From assembly GCA_946481405.1 (NCBI GenBank), contig CAMLNY010000143.1:1-5128 (forward strand): a DNA stretch of 5,128 nt, read 5' to 3'. The position numbers were made by a program, and so were the translations under genes. Positions 1-5,128 of the stretch are shown here, piece after piece (the stretch's first letter is position 1; every line of letters begins with the position of its first letter). Origin of the DNA: an uncultured Brevundimonas sp. Its GTDB lineage: Bacteria > Pseudomonadota > Alphaproteobacteria > Caulobacterales > Caulobacteraceae. The notes under the pieces were generated by a model. It was not told the origin of the DNA, searched no databases, and worked only from the letters and a program-made list of their open reading frames with translations.

Positions 1-1
1 G

Positions 2-391
2 CCTGAAACCCCGCTGCCGCGCCCCGCGCCGCGTCCGATCGAGACGGCCGAGGCCCTGCCGCCGGCCCGCCCCGCGACCCCGGCTCCGACCGCGCCGCGC
101 CCGACGACGCCCGCCACCACGACGCCGGCCCCGGTCGCCAACGGCGCCGGCGGATCGTCGGCGGTCCAGATCGGCGCCTTCTCCTCGACGGCGATCGCCG
201 ACCGGGAGTACGCCGCCATCGCCGCTCGCTTCCCGCAGTTCGCCCGCAACGCCACCAAGCGGGTTCAGGAAGTGACCGCCTCCAACGGTTCCACCGTCTA
301 CCGCACGACCTTCACCGGGCTGAGCCGCGAGGACGCCCGCGCCTTCTGCGCCGCCATAGAGTCGGGCGGCGGCGACTGTCTGGTCCGGTAG
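2..391 (+). CDS. SPOR-domain cell-envelope protein, C-terminal part (5' truncated by window)
   Basis: The frame is open from the left edge and ends at TAG 389-391, giving 129 visible residues; the start lies outside the window. Visible residues 1-53 are a low-complexity Pro/Ala/Thr-rich stretch, typical of a flexible periplasmic linker. Residues 54-128 look like a SPOR domain: it opens with VQIGAFSS, has a central helix (about 64-77), a strand around VYRTTFTGLS (99-108), a second helix (109-120) and closes with GGDCLV. Cys116 and Cys126 are spaced as in SPOR domains that form a disulfide. SPOR domains bind glycan strands lacking stem peptides and bring proteins to the division septum. The usual architecture is an N-terminal membrane anchor, a linker and a C-terminal SPOR domain, so the missing part probably holds a transmembrane segment (inference). 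The stop lies 4 nt before the nagZ start, so the two are probably co-transcribed. The exact family member (DedD-like, FtsN-like or other) cannot be told. Confidence 0.85.
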   Translation, partial: PETPLPRPAPRPIETAEALPPARPATPAPTAPRPTTPATTTPAPVANGAGGSSAVQIGAFSSTAIADREYAAIAARFPQFARNATKRVQEVTASNGSTVYRTTFTGLSREDARAFCAAIESGGGDCLVR

Positions 392-395
392 GCGC

Positions 396-1442
396 TTGAA
401 CAGCGCCGCCATTTACGGGTGCCATGGCCATGTGCTGACGGCGGAGGAGCGCGCCTTCTTCGCCGACGTCCGCCCGTGGGGCTTCATCCTGTTCCGCCGG
501 AATGTGGAGAGCCCGGAACAGGTGCTGAAGCTGACCAGCGATCTTCGCGACGCCGTGGGGTGGGATGCGCCGATCCTGGTCGATCAGGAGGGCGGCCGGG
601 TCCAGCGTCTGGGCCCGCCGCACTGGTCCAAATATCCGCCGGGCGAAGCCTTCCTGAAGGCGAACAACGATCCTCTGGCGGCGCGCGAACTGGCGCGGCT
701 GGGCGGGCGGCTGATGGCCCACGACCTGAAGGCCGTCGGCATCAATATCGACTGCGCCCCGGTGCTGGACGTGCCGACGCCCGGCGCCCACGACATCATC
801 GGCGACCGCGCCTACGCCAAGGATCCGGCGACGGTGGCCCAGTTGGGCCGGGCGGTGGCCGAAGGGCTGCTGGCGGGCGGGGTCCTGCCGGTGATCAAAC
901 ACATGCCGGGCCACGGCCGGGCCTTCGCCGACAGCCACAAGGAGCTGCCCACGGTCCACGCCGATCTGGACGCGCTGGAGGCCTGGGACTTCGCCCCGTT
1001 CAAGGCCCTGTCCGACATGCCCATCGGGATGACGGCCCACATCGTCTTCCCCGCCATCGACAGGAAGCACCCGGCGACCCAGTCGAAGAAGGGGATCAAG
1101 GTCATCCGCGAGACGCTGGGCTTCGGCGGCCTCCTGTTGTCCGACGATCTCTGCATGAACGCCCTGAAGGGCACGCTGACCGAGCGGGCGTCGAAGGCGC
1201 TGGGCGCCGGATGCGATCTGGTCATCCACTGGACCGGCGACATGGCCGAGATGAAACAGGTGGCGGCGGGCGTCGGCAGGCTGCGCGGCGGGGCGAAGAG
1301 GCGGGCCGAGGCCGCGCTCAACCGGATCGTCCACACGCCGGAGCCGCTGGACGTGCGCGAGGCGCGGGACCGGTTCGACGCCATGCTTGCGGGGCGGCTG
1401 GACGCGCAGCGCGGGCACGACGTGGGCGAGGCGCAGGCCTGA
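396..1442 (+). CDS. nagZ: Beta-N-acetylhexosaminidase NagZ (GH3 family)
   Basis: This 348-residue protein has the usual NagZ length and the single (beta/alpha)8 barrel of glycoside hydrolase family 3. It removes N-acetylglucosamine from GlcNAc-1,6-anhydroMurNAc (and its peptides) in cytoplasmic peptidoglycan recycling. Visible motifs are PWGFILFRRN (27-36), DQEGGRV (63-69), NIDCAPVLDVP (117-127), and KHMPGHGRAFADSH (168-181), which carries the Asp179-His181 dyad of the NagZ acid/base loop. SDDLCM (249-254) supplies the nucleophile, expected at Asp250. No signal peptide is seen, which fits a cytoplasmic enzyme. TTG at 396 is chosen as the start because it keeps the N-terminal AAIYGC segment typical of alphaproteobacterial homologues and lies 4 nt after the SPOR stop. 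The next in-frame candidate, GTG at 432, would lose that segment. No strong Shine-Dalgarno is visible, so translation may depend on coupling. The stop shares its last base with the scpA ATG. A 368-codon antisense ORF overlaps it and is judged a GC-driven shadow. Confidence 0.95.
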   Translation: MNSAAIYGCHGHVLTAEERAFFADVRPWGFILFRRNVESPEQVLKLTSDLRDAVGWDAPILVDQEGGRVQRLGPPHWSKYPPGEAFLKANNDPLAARELARLGGRLMAHDLKAVGINIDCAPVLDVPTPGAHDIIGDRAYAKDPATVAQLGRAVAEGLLAGGVLPVIKHMPGHGRAFADSHKELPTVHADLDALEAWDFAPFKALSDMPIGMTAHIVFPAIDRKHPATQSKKGIKVIRETLGFGGLLLSDDLCMNALKGTLTERASKALGAGCDLVIHWTGDMAEMKQVAAGVGRLRGGAKRRAEAALNRIVHTPEPLDVREARDRFDAMLAGRLDAQRGHDVGEAQA

Positions 1443-2256
1443 TGTCCGACGCCTTCCAGCCCAATCTGGACTTCACGGCGGCGCAGGAGGTCGATGCGCG
1501 CGACGTGCTGGTCGTGGATCTGGAGGGCTACGAGGGGCCCCTGCACGTCCTGCTGGCGCTGGCGCGGACGCAGAAGGTCGATCTGCTGAAGCTGTCGATC
1601 ACCAGGCTGGCGGAACAGTATCTGGCCTTCGTGCATGAGGCCCGGCGGCGGAACTTCTCGCTGGCGGCCGACTATCTCGTGATGGCGTCCTGGCTGGCCT
1701 ATCTGAAGTCGCGGCTGCTGCTGCCCCGGAACGAGAAGGGCAAGGGCGATGAGCCGCCGGCGGAGGAGATGGCCGCGGCCCTGGCCTTCCGGCTGCAGAA
1801 GCTGGAGGCGATGCGGAAAGCCTCGGAGGCCCTGCTGGCCCGGCCGCAGCTGAAGCGGGACGTCTTCACCCGGGGAGACCCGGAGGCGACGGTGATCGTC
1901 CCGTCCGACCGGATCGACGCCAGCCTGTATGAGCTGATGGCCGCCTATGTGACCCAGAGGCGGCGGGAGCAGTCACGCCACTACAATCCCGGCCAGCGGG
2001 TGGAGGCCTTCGCCCTGGAGGCCGCGCGGGACTGGCTAAGGGAGATCCTGCCCCGGATGGCCGAGTGGACCCCGCTGGAGCAGGTCGCGCCGGTGCGGGA
2101 CGGGGAGGGGCCATCGCAGGCGTCCCTGACCGCCTCGACCCTCTCGGCCAGCCTTGAGCTGGTCAAGGAAGGGGCCATGGACGTGCGTCAGGAGAAGGCT
2201 TTCGACGAGGTCTGGCTGAAGCGGCGCGGCATGGGTCAGGCGCTGGAGCTTACGCC

Positions 2257-2260
<4 letters not shown>
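1442..2260 (+). CDS. scpA: Segregation and condensation protein A (kleisin of Smc-ScpAB)
   Basis: The 272-residue product matches ScpA, the kleisin that bridges the Smc heads and, with ScpB, forms the bacterial condensin that compacts and separates newly copied chromosomes. The N-terminal domain shows YEGPLHVLLALAR (30-42), the family's FEGPLDLLL-type signature, followed by VDLLKLSITRLAEQYL (46-61) and the helix LAADYLVMASWLAYLKSRLLLP (74-95). The middle (about 96-150) is charged and looks flexible. The C-terminal winged helix, with LSASLELVKEGAMDVRQ (234-250) and EKAFDEVWL (251-259), should contact the Smc head. The first 20 residues are a polar extension before the domain. ATG 1442 overlaps the nagZ TGA by one base, with a GAGG about 10 nt upstream, so translational coupling is likely. 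A longer open frame runs upstream through nagZ, but it is only the +2 shadow of nagZ. Downstream the gene overlaps scpB by 4 nt. Confidence 0.95.
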
Positions 2261-2913
<653 letters not shown>

Positions 2914-2932
2914 GGCCAAACCTCGACTCGGG

Positions 2933-2961
2933 TTGACGTATGGGGGAGGTCTGGCTATACG
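2933..2961 (+). promoter_or_regulatory. Sigma70-type promoter for rpmJ
   Basis: TTGACG at 2933-2938 matches the -35 consensus at five of six bases. After a 17-base spacer, TATACG at 2956-2961 carries the TATA core of a -10 element. Transcription would start near 2968 and give a leader of about 59 nt before the rpmJ ATG. The promoter lies just after scpB and explains how rpmJ can be expressed apart from the nagZ-scpAB operon. It is called from consensus match only; no mapped start is available. Confidence 0.7.
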
Positions 2962-3026
2962 CACGCCTCCGCCGCCGGGCTTCCGCGCGGCTTTTCTATT
3001 TCAGCTTTGCCCCAGGACGCCAGACC

Positions 3027-3152
3027 ATGAAGGTCCGCAGCTCGCTCAAGTCGCTCAAGACCCGCCACCGCGACTGCAAGGTCGTGCGCCGCAAGGGCGT
3101 CGTCTTCGTGATCAACAAGACCGACCCGCGCTTCAAGGCCAAGCAGGGCTGA
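3027..3152 (+). CDS. rpmJ: 50S ribosomal protein L36, zinc-free (YkgO-like) form
   Basis: The 41-residue product starts [14 protein letters not shown] and ends [12 protein letters not shown], the pattern of bacterial L36, a small protein of the large ribosomal subunit. The canonical zinc-ribbon form carries a CxxC pair, a further Cys and a His. Here only Cys17 is present and the other ligand positions are replaced, as in the C-minus paralogue YkgO/RpmJ2, so zinc binding is unlikely. ATG 3027 is preferred because it gives the exact family N-terminus and has AGGA at 3014-3017, nine bases upstream. An in-frame ATG at 2940 would add 29 residues but lies inside the promoter. The gene has its own promoter and terminator. 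In alphaproteobacteria a YkgO-like L36 is often the only copy (family knowledge); whether that holds here cannot be seen from the window. Confidence 0.95.
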   Translation: MKVRSSLKSLKTRHRDCKVVRRKGVVFVINKTDPRFKAKQG

Positions 3153-3159
3153 TTGGGCG

Positions 3160-3178
3160 GCGCGCCTTCCCGGCGCGC
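3160..3178 (+). terminator. GC hairpin just after rpmJ
   Basis: GCGCGCC (3160-3166) pairs perfectly with GGCGCGC (3172-3178) around a TTCCC loop, starting 7 nt after the rpmJ stop. No T-run follows, so it is not an intrinsic terminator by itself. It may protect the rpmJ mRNA 3' end or assist the terminator 20 nt further on. Confidence 0.5.
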
Positions 3179-3197
3179 ACCGATCTGAACTATCGAC

Positions 3198-3226
3198 AGG
3201 CTGCGGATATTGTCCGCAGCCTTTTT
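3198..3226 (+). terminator. Rho-independent terminator of rpmJ
   Basis: A perfect 10-bp stem, AGGCTGCGGA (3198-3207) with TCCGCAGCCT (3213-3222), closes a TATTG loop and is followed directly by TTTT (3223-3226), with the T-run beginning inside the stem. This is a textbook intrinsic terminator. It separates rpmJ from gapR, so gapR should have its own promoter within 3227-3306. Confidence 0.92.
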
Positions 3227-3306
3227 CGTGCCTGCGGTTGAGCGTTTGGCTTCCGCATGGTTAGCGTCCCCGCTGTTATCCAGTTCGCCTTCCCCGGAGC
3301 CCTCCC

Positions 3307-3582
3307 ATGGCCGACGACGCCACCTTCGACGCCTCGCCGGACGTCCTGACCTCGGCGGCCCAGGGCCGTCTGCGCACCATCATCGAGCGGATCGAGCGCC
3401 TGGAAGAGGACAAGGCCGCGATCATGGCCGACCAGAAGGAGGTCTTCGCCGAGGCCAAGGGCGAGGGCTACGACGTCAAGATCCTGCGCAAGGTGGTTCG
3501 CCTGCGCAAGACCGACCGCGCCAAGCGCCAGGCAGAGGACGCGATCCTGGACCTGTATCTGTCGGCGCTCGGCGAGATCTGA
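3307..3582 (+). CDS. gapR: Nucleoid-associated protein GapR (DUF2312 family)
   Basis: The 91-residue product matches the DUF2312 family and closely resembles Caulobacter GapR as remembered. Residues 1-15 are a variable tail. Residues 16-50 form a long charged helix ([20 protein letters not shown] onward) with coiled-coil character. [18 protein letters not shown] (51-68) is the conserved basic segment that contacts DNA. Residues 69-91 form the C-terminal helix, ending [13 protein letters not shown]. Caulobacter GapR is an essential or near-essential protein that clamps AT-rich, overtwisted DNA ahead of replication and transcription and stimulates type II topoisomerases. The same role is inferred here from sequence likeness. 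ATG 3307 has GGAG at 3296-3299 seven bases upstream. The gene follows a strong terminator, but no good promoter consensus was found in the 80-base gap. A small basic protein gene begins 17 nt after its stop and is probably in the same transcript. Confidence 0.93.
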   Translation: MADDATFDASPDVLTSAAQGRLRTIIERIERLEEDKAAIMADQKEVFAEAKGEGYDVKILRKVVRLRKTDRAKRQAEDAILDLYLSALGEI

Positions 3583-3599
3583 CCCTGAAGCGGACGCCC

Positions 3600-4013
3600 A
3601 TGGCGGGCGGTCCGAAGAGCCAGTCTGGCTCACTCAAGCGCTCGACCGGGCTGAAGCCCGGGTCGGGCTTCAAGACGAAGAACTTTCAAGCCAAGGATGG
3701 GGCGCCCGCCAGCCCGTTCGAGGCCGAGCGGGAGGCCGCGCGCCGCCAGGCGCTGAACGCCCTGAAACGCGCCAAACGCGCCGCCGAAAAGGCGGGCATC
3801 GCCCTCTCGGACTGGGAGGGGGAGTTCATCGAGGGCGTCTCGGACCGCATCAAGACTTATGGCCGCGCCTTCGGCGACCCGGAGAAGGGCGCGCCCGGTC
3901 AGGCGCTTTCGGCGATGCAGGGTCGCAAGCTGAAGGAGATCACCGCAAAGGCGAACGGCGAAGAGCCGAAGCGGCGATGGGGACGGAAAAAGCCTGCAGC
4001 CGACGACAGCTGA
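3600..4013 (+). CDS. Small basic conserved-looking protein of unknown function, downstream of gapR
   Basis: The gene encodes 137 residues from ATG 3600 to TGA 4011-4013; I do not recognise a named family. Three parts can be seen. Residues 1-35 are rich in Gly, Ser and Lys with no hydrophobic core and look disordered. Residues 38-69 form a strongly charged helix (FEAEREAARRQALNALKRAK and on). Residues 70-117 contain DWEGEFIEGVSDRI, a KTYGRAFGDPEKG turn and QALSAMQGRKLKEI, which suggest a small folded helical unit. The C-terminus (118-137) is basic then acidic. There is no signal peptide or membrane segment, so it should be cytoplasmic. The net charge is clearly positive, so nucleic-acid binding is possible but unproven. 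The start lies 17 nt after gapR, with only a weak AAGCGG-like ribosome site, so expression probably depends on the gapR transcript. Codon use is G/C-ending like its neighbours, which supports a real gene. The frame is open further upstream, but that part overlaps gapR and is a shadow. Confidence 0.8.
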   Translation: MAGGPKSQSGSLKRSTGLKPGSGFKTKNFQAKDGAPASPFEAEREAARRQALNALKRAKRAAEKAGIALSDWEGEFIEGVSDRIKTYGRAFGDPEKGAPGQALSAMQGRKLKEITAKANGEEPKRRWGRKKPAADDS

Positions 4014-4020
4014 TTGCGAT

Positions 4021-4086
4021 TTCGTCCGGTTTGTCCGGACGAGAAACACCATGACGAAACGGACGAAACGGACGAACTCGTCCGGA
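4021..4086. repeat. Cluster of inverted and tandem repeats built on TTCGTCCG / CGGACGAA
   Basis: TCCGGACGAG (4034-4043) and CTCGTCCGGA (4077-4086) are a perfect 10-bp inverted repeat with a 33-base spacer. Within the spacer the 9-mer ACGAAACGG is repeated in tandem (4054-4062 and 4063-4071) and begins a third time. The segment 4021-4037 is also complementary to 4060-4076 at 15 of 17 positions, one exception being a possible G-U pair. The two pairings share 4034-4037 and so exclude each other. The core GTCCGGAC (4033-4040) is itself palindromic. It could be an operator array, an RNA structure ending the gapR transcript, or a mobile-element remnant. No T-run follows, so it is not a standard intrinsic terminator. 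Confidence 0.7.
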
Positions 4087-4260
4087 TTACCGTTTAAATT
4101 CAACGAGCCGACCGAGGCGTTTCGTCTGTCGAAGCGGGATTATCGGAAATCCGGAAGGCTGCGACGCCGGTCCGGCCCTGCACGTTTCAAAGACCACCCC
4201 ACGGGTACTGGCCCGCACATGGGCCGCGACGCGTACGGGCGCAAGAGGTGGATAGGATAA
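4051..4260 (+). CDS. Doubtful small ORF, very basic 69-residue product
   Basis: The ATG 4051 to TAA 4258-4260 frame would encode a 69-residue, Arg/Lys-rich peptide that starts TKRTKRTN because of the tandem 9-base repeat. I recognise no family. Against coding: about 30% of its codons end in A or T, including TTA, ATA and four AAA, far more than in neighbouring genes. It lacks a good Shine-Dalgarno, and its first codons lie in the repeat cluster. In favour: it is the only Met-started + frame of this size in the gap. It may be a transferred small gene, a decayed remnant or chance; chance or remnant is thought more likely. Confidence 0.22.
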   Translation: MTKRTKRTNSSGLPFKFNEPTEAFRLSKRDYRKSGRLRRRSGPARFKDHPTGTGPHMGRDAYGRKRWIG

Positions 4261-4365
4261 AATTCTTTTGGAGGGGTGGTCGATCAGCTCTGCAGGGGCC
4301 GGACACCTGGCGATTTGGGGAAAAGGGATTGGGGCCGCGTCGGCGATTCCGCTATTGAGGCTTTC

Positions 4366-4372
4366 AGGGGGA
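4366..4372 (+). promoter_or_regulatory. Ribosome binding site deciding the start of the membrane-GntR gene
   Basis: AGGGGGA lies five bases before ATG 4378, a strong purine-rich Shine-Dalgarno at usable spacing. It supports initiation at 4378, at the head of the membrane domain, rather than only at internal starts nearer the GntR part. Confidence 0.7.
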
Positions 4373-4377
4373 ACGAC

Positions 4378-5128
4378 ATGAGCGGGACGCGCAAGCCGGG
4401 CGACGAACTGGCCGAGGACTTTCTGGGCTTTGGAGGGCGCGAGTTCGCGACCGTCCGGGATCTGCTGCTGCGTCCGGCCACGGTCCTGAAAGCCTGGATG
4501 GAAGCGGGCGCGGAGGGCGGTGGCGCCTACGCCCGACCCCTGCGGCTGTATCTGGGCCTGAACGCCATCCTGATGCTGGTGCTGTTTCTGCGAGGCGGGG
4601 CCGGCTTCATGCTGGACGGCCTCCCTCCGGAAATGATGGCTCCCTTGCTGGAGAGTTCCGGCAAGTCTAGGGACGCATTTGTGGCGGACGCCGACGGGTG
4701 GATGACGCTGGTCATGGTGCCCCTGTTGGCGCTCTTCTACTCAATAGCGGCCGTGCCGTTGTTCCGGTGGTGGGATCCGGACGACCTCGGCTGGCGGCGA
4801 GGTTTCCGGGCGACCTTCGGCTGGCTCTGCGCCTGGACCGTTCCGATGATGCCGATCGCCTGGTGGGGCTATGGTACGGGGCCGGTGGCGGGACTCGTCG
4901 GCGTGGCGATCCTCCTGATCGGGATCGTTTCGTTCGTGCGCATGGGCCACGGCCGCTGGTTCCGCTCGCGGCTGAAGCCCGGCGATCGTCTGCCAGCGGA
5001 ACGCGAGCTGATGATGGGGCTGGCGGTCGGGCGCTCGACCGTGCGCGAGGTGATTCGCCAGCTGCAGGCCCTCGGCATCGTCGAATCGCGCCGAGGCAGC
5101 GGCACCTACCTGCTGCGCAGCGTTTCGG
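4378..5128 (+). CDS. Multi-pass membrane protein (DUF3667-like) fused in frame to a GntR-type winged helix; 3' end outside window
   Basis: From ATG 4378 the frame stays open to the window edge, giving 250 visible residues and no stop. Residues 1-53 are soluble and contain FATVRDLLLRPATVLKAWME (23-42), then RPLRLYLGLNAIL (53-65), a pattern like the start of the membrane part of DUF3667-type proteins; no zinc-ribbon precedes it. Hydrophobic segments are seen at about 57-71, 109-129, 147-163 and 170-187. After the basic stretch RMGHGRWFRSR (188-198) comes a clear GntR helix-turn-helix: LKPGDRLPAERELM (199-212), VGRSTVREVIRQLQALGIVE (217-236) and the wing SRRGSGTYLLR (237-247). The DNA-binding part resembles the FadR subgroup, whose ligand domain would follow outside the window. 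GntR proteins normally have another helix before the PGDRLP motif; here that place is taken by the end of the membrane part. Codon use is similar on both sides of the join. The start has a good ribosome site. It may be a real membrane-tethered regulator, a fusion left by a rearrangement, or an assembly chimera. The reading frame itself is certain; its biological unity is not. Confidence 0.75.
   Translation, partial: MSGTRKPGDELAEDFLGFGGREFATVRDLLLRPATVLKAWMEAGAEGGGAYARPLRLYLGLNAILMLVLFLRGGAGFMLDGLPPEMMAPLLESSGKSRDAFVADADGWMTLVMVPLLALFYSIAAVPLFRWWDPDDLGWRRGFRATFGWLCAWTVPMMPIAWWGYGTGPVAGLVGVAILLIGIVSFVRMGHGRWFRSRLKPGDRLPAERELMMGLAVGRSTVREVIRQLQALGIVESRRGSGTYLLRSVS

Larger units (their letters stand above)
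4014..4377. other. 364-base stretch without a confident gene
   Basis: The stretch lies between the 137-residue gene and the membrane-GntR gene. It holds the CGGACGAA-type repeat cluster (4021-4086), a doubtful 69-codon ORF (4051-4260), a further small hairpin (4151-4175: CCGGA and GGC pairing with GCC and TCCGG) and an AT-richer patch around 4250-4270 (GATAAAATTC). The last 110 bases should contain the leader of the downstream gene, but I see no clear -35/-10 pair. No tRNA, CRISPR or insertion-sequence end was found. Confidence 0.6.

Noticed and set aside
312..1418. Long antisense ORF of 368 codons across nagZ (and a second antisense ORF at 812-1636)
   Set aside because: The products are rich in Arg, Gly, Pro, Gln and His with no family pattern, typical of the reverse strand of a high-GC gene. 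nagZ on the + strand carries all its catalytic motifs.
2940..3152. N-terminally extended, 70-residue version of L36
   Set aside because: The extra 29 residues overlap the promoter and leader, do not belong to the L36 family, and the ATG at 3027 has a good ribosome site.
3238..3266. Possible gapR promoter (TTGAGC with TTAGCG or TAGCGT downstream)
   Set aside because: The -35 matches at four bases, but the -10 is too poor at either 17- or 18-base spacing. A gapR promoter should exist between 3227 and 3306, but I cannot place it.
3210..3599. Upstream extension of the 137-residue gene's frame
   Set aside because: It runs over gapR in another frame and through the rpmJ terminator; the product is low-complexity Arg/Gly/Pro sequence.
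4021..4086. CRISPR array
   Set aside because: The repeats are 9-10 bases with no regular spacers; they form inverted and tandem repeats rather than a repeat-spacer array.
4087..4260. tRNA or other known structured RNA
   Set aside because: No T-loop GTTCGA-type motif or cloverleaf arrangement was found; only a short hairpin at 4151-4175.
4258..4263. TAAAAT as a -10 element for the membrane-GntR gene
   Set aside because: No acceptable -35 lies 16-18 bases upstream (the region reads ACGGGC or similar).
4741..5105. Antisense ORFs across the membrane-GntR gene
   Set aside because: They are short, low-complexity, overlap each other, and oppose a frame with clear membrane and GntR motifs.

Overview
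The window is high-GC DNA from an alphaproteobacterium, most likely Caulobacterales (Caulobacter/Brevundimonas-like). The main evidence is a GapR-type DUF2312 protein that closely matches the Caulobacter nucleoid protein as I remember it, the SPOR-nagZ-scpA-scpB gene order, a single-cysteine L36 and strong G/C preference at third codon positions. The assignment is by recognition only; no search was run. All supported genes lie on the + strand.

Layout: (1) Positions 2-2913 form a tightly packed operon: the 3' end of a SPOR-domain cell-envelope gene, nagZ (TTG start, 4 nt after the SPOR stop), scpA (its start codon shares one base with the nagZ stop) and scpB (ATGA overlap). It joins peptidoglycan binding and recycling with the ScpAB subunits of the Smc condensin. 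(2) At 2933-3226 there is a self-contained rpmJ unit: a sigma70-like promoter, a short leader, a 41-residue zinc-free L36 gene, a GC hairpin and a textbook intrinsic terminator. (3) At 3307-4013 gapR is followed after 17 nt by a small basic protein of unknown function, probably co-transcribed. (4) Positions 4014-4377 hold no confident gene. They do hold an unusual cluster of inverted and direct repeats built on TTCGTCCG/CGGACGAA, and a doubtful 69-codon ORF. (5) From 4378 to the window end there is an open reading frame that begins as a multi-pass membrane protein (DUF3667-like in appearance) and then runs without a stop into a GntR-family winged helix-turn-helix.

The most unusual feature is that last gene. 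A GntR DNA-binding domain sits in frame behind about four predicted membrane segments, and the helix that normally opens the GntR fold is not recognisable. It could be a real membrane-tethered regulator, a gene fusion left by a deletion or rearrangement, or an assembly chimera. The second point of interest is the repeat cluster just after the gapR unit. The rest is orderly chromosomal core: chromosome organisation (ScpA, ScpB, GapR), cell-wall maintenance (SPOR, NagZ) and translation (L36).
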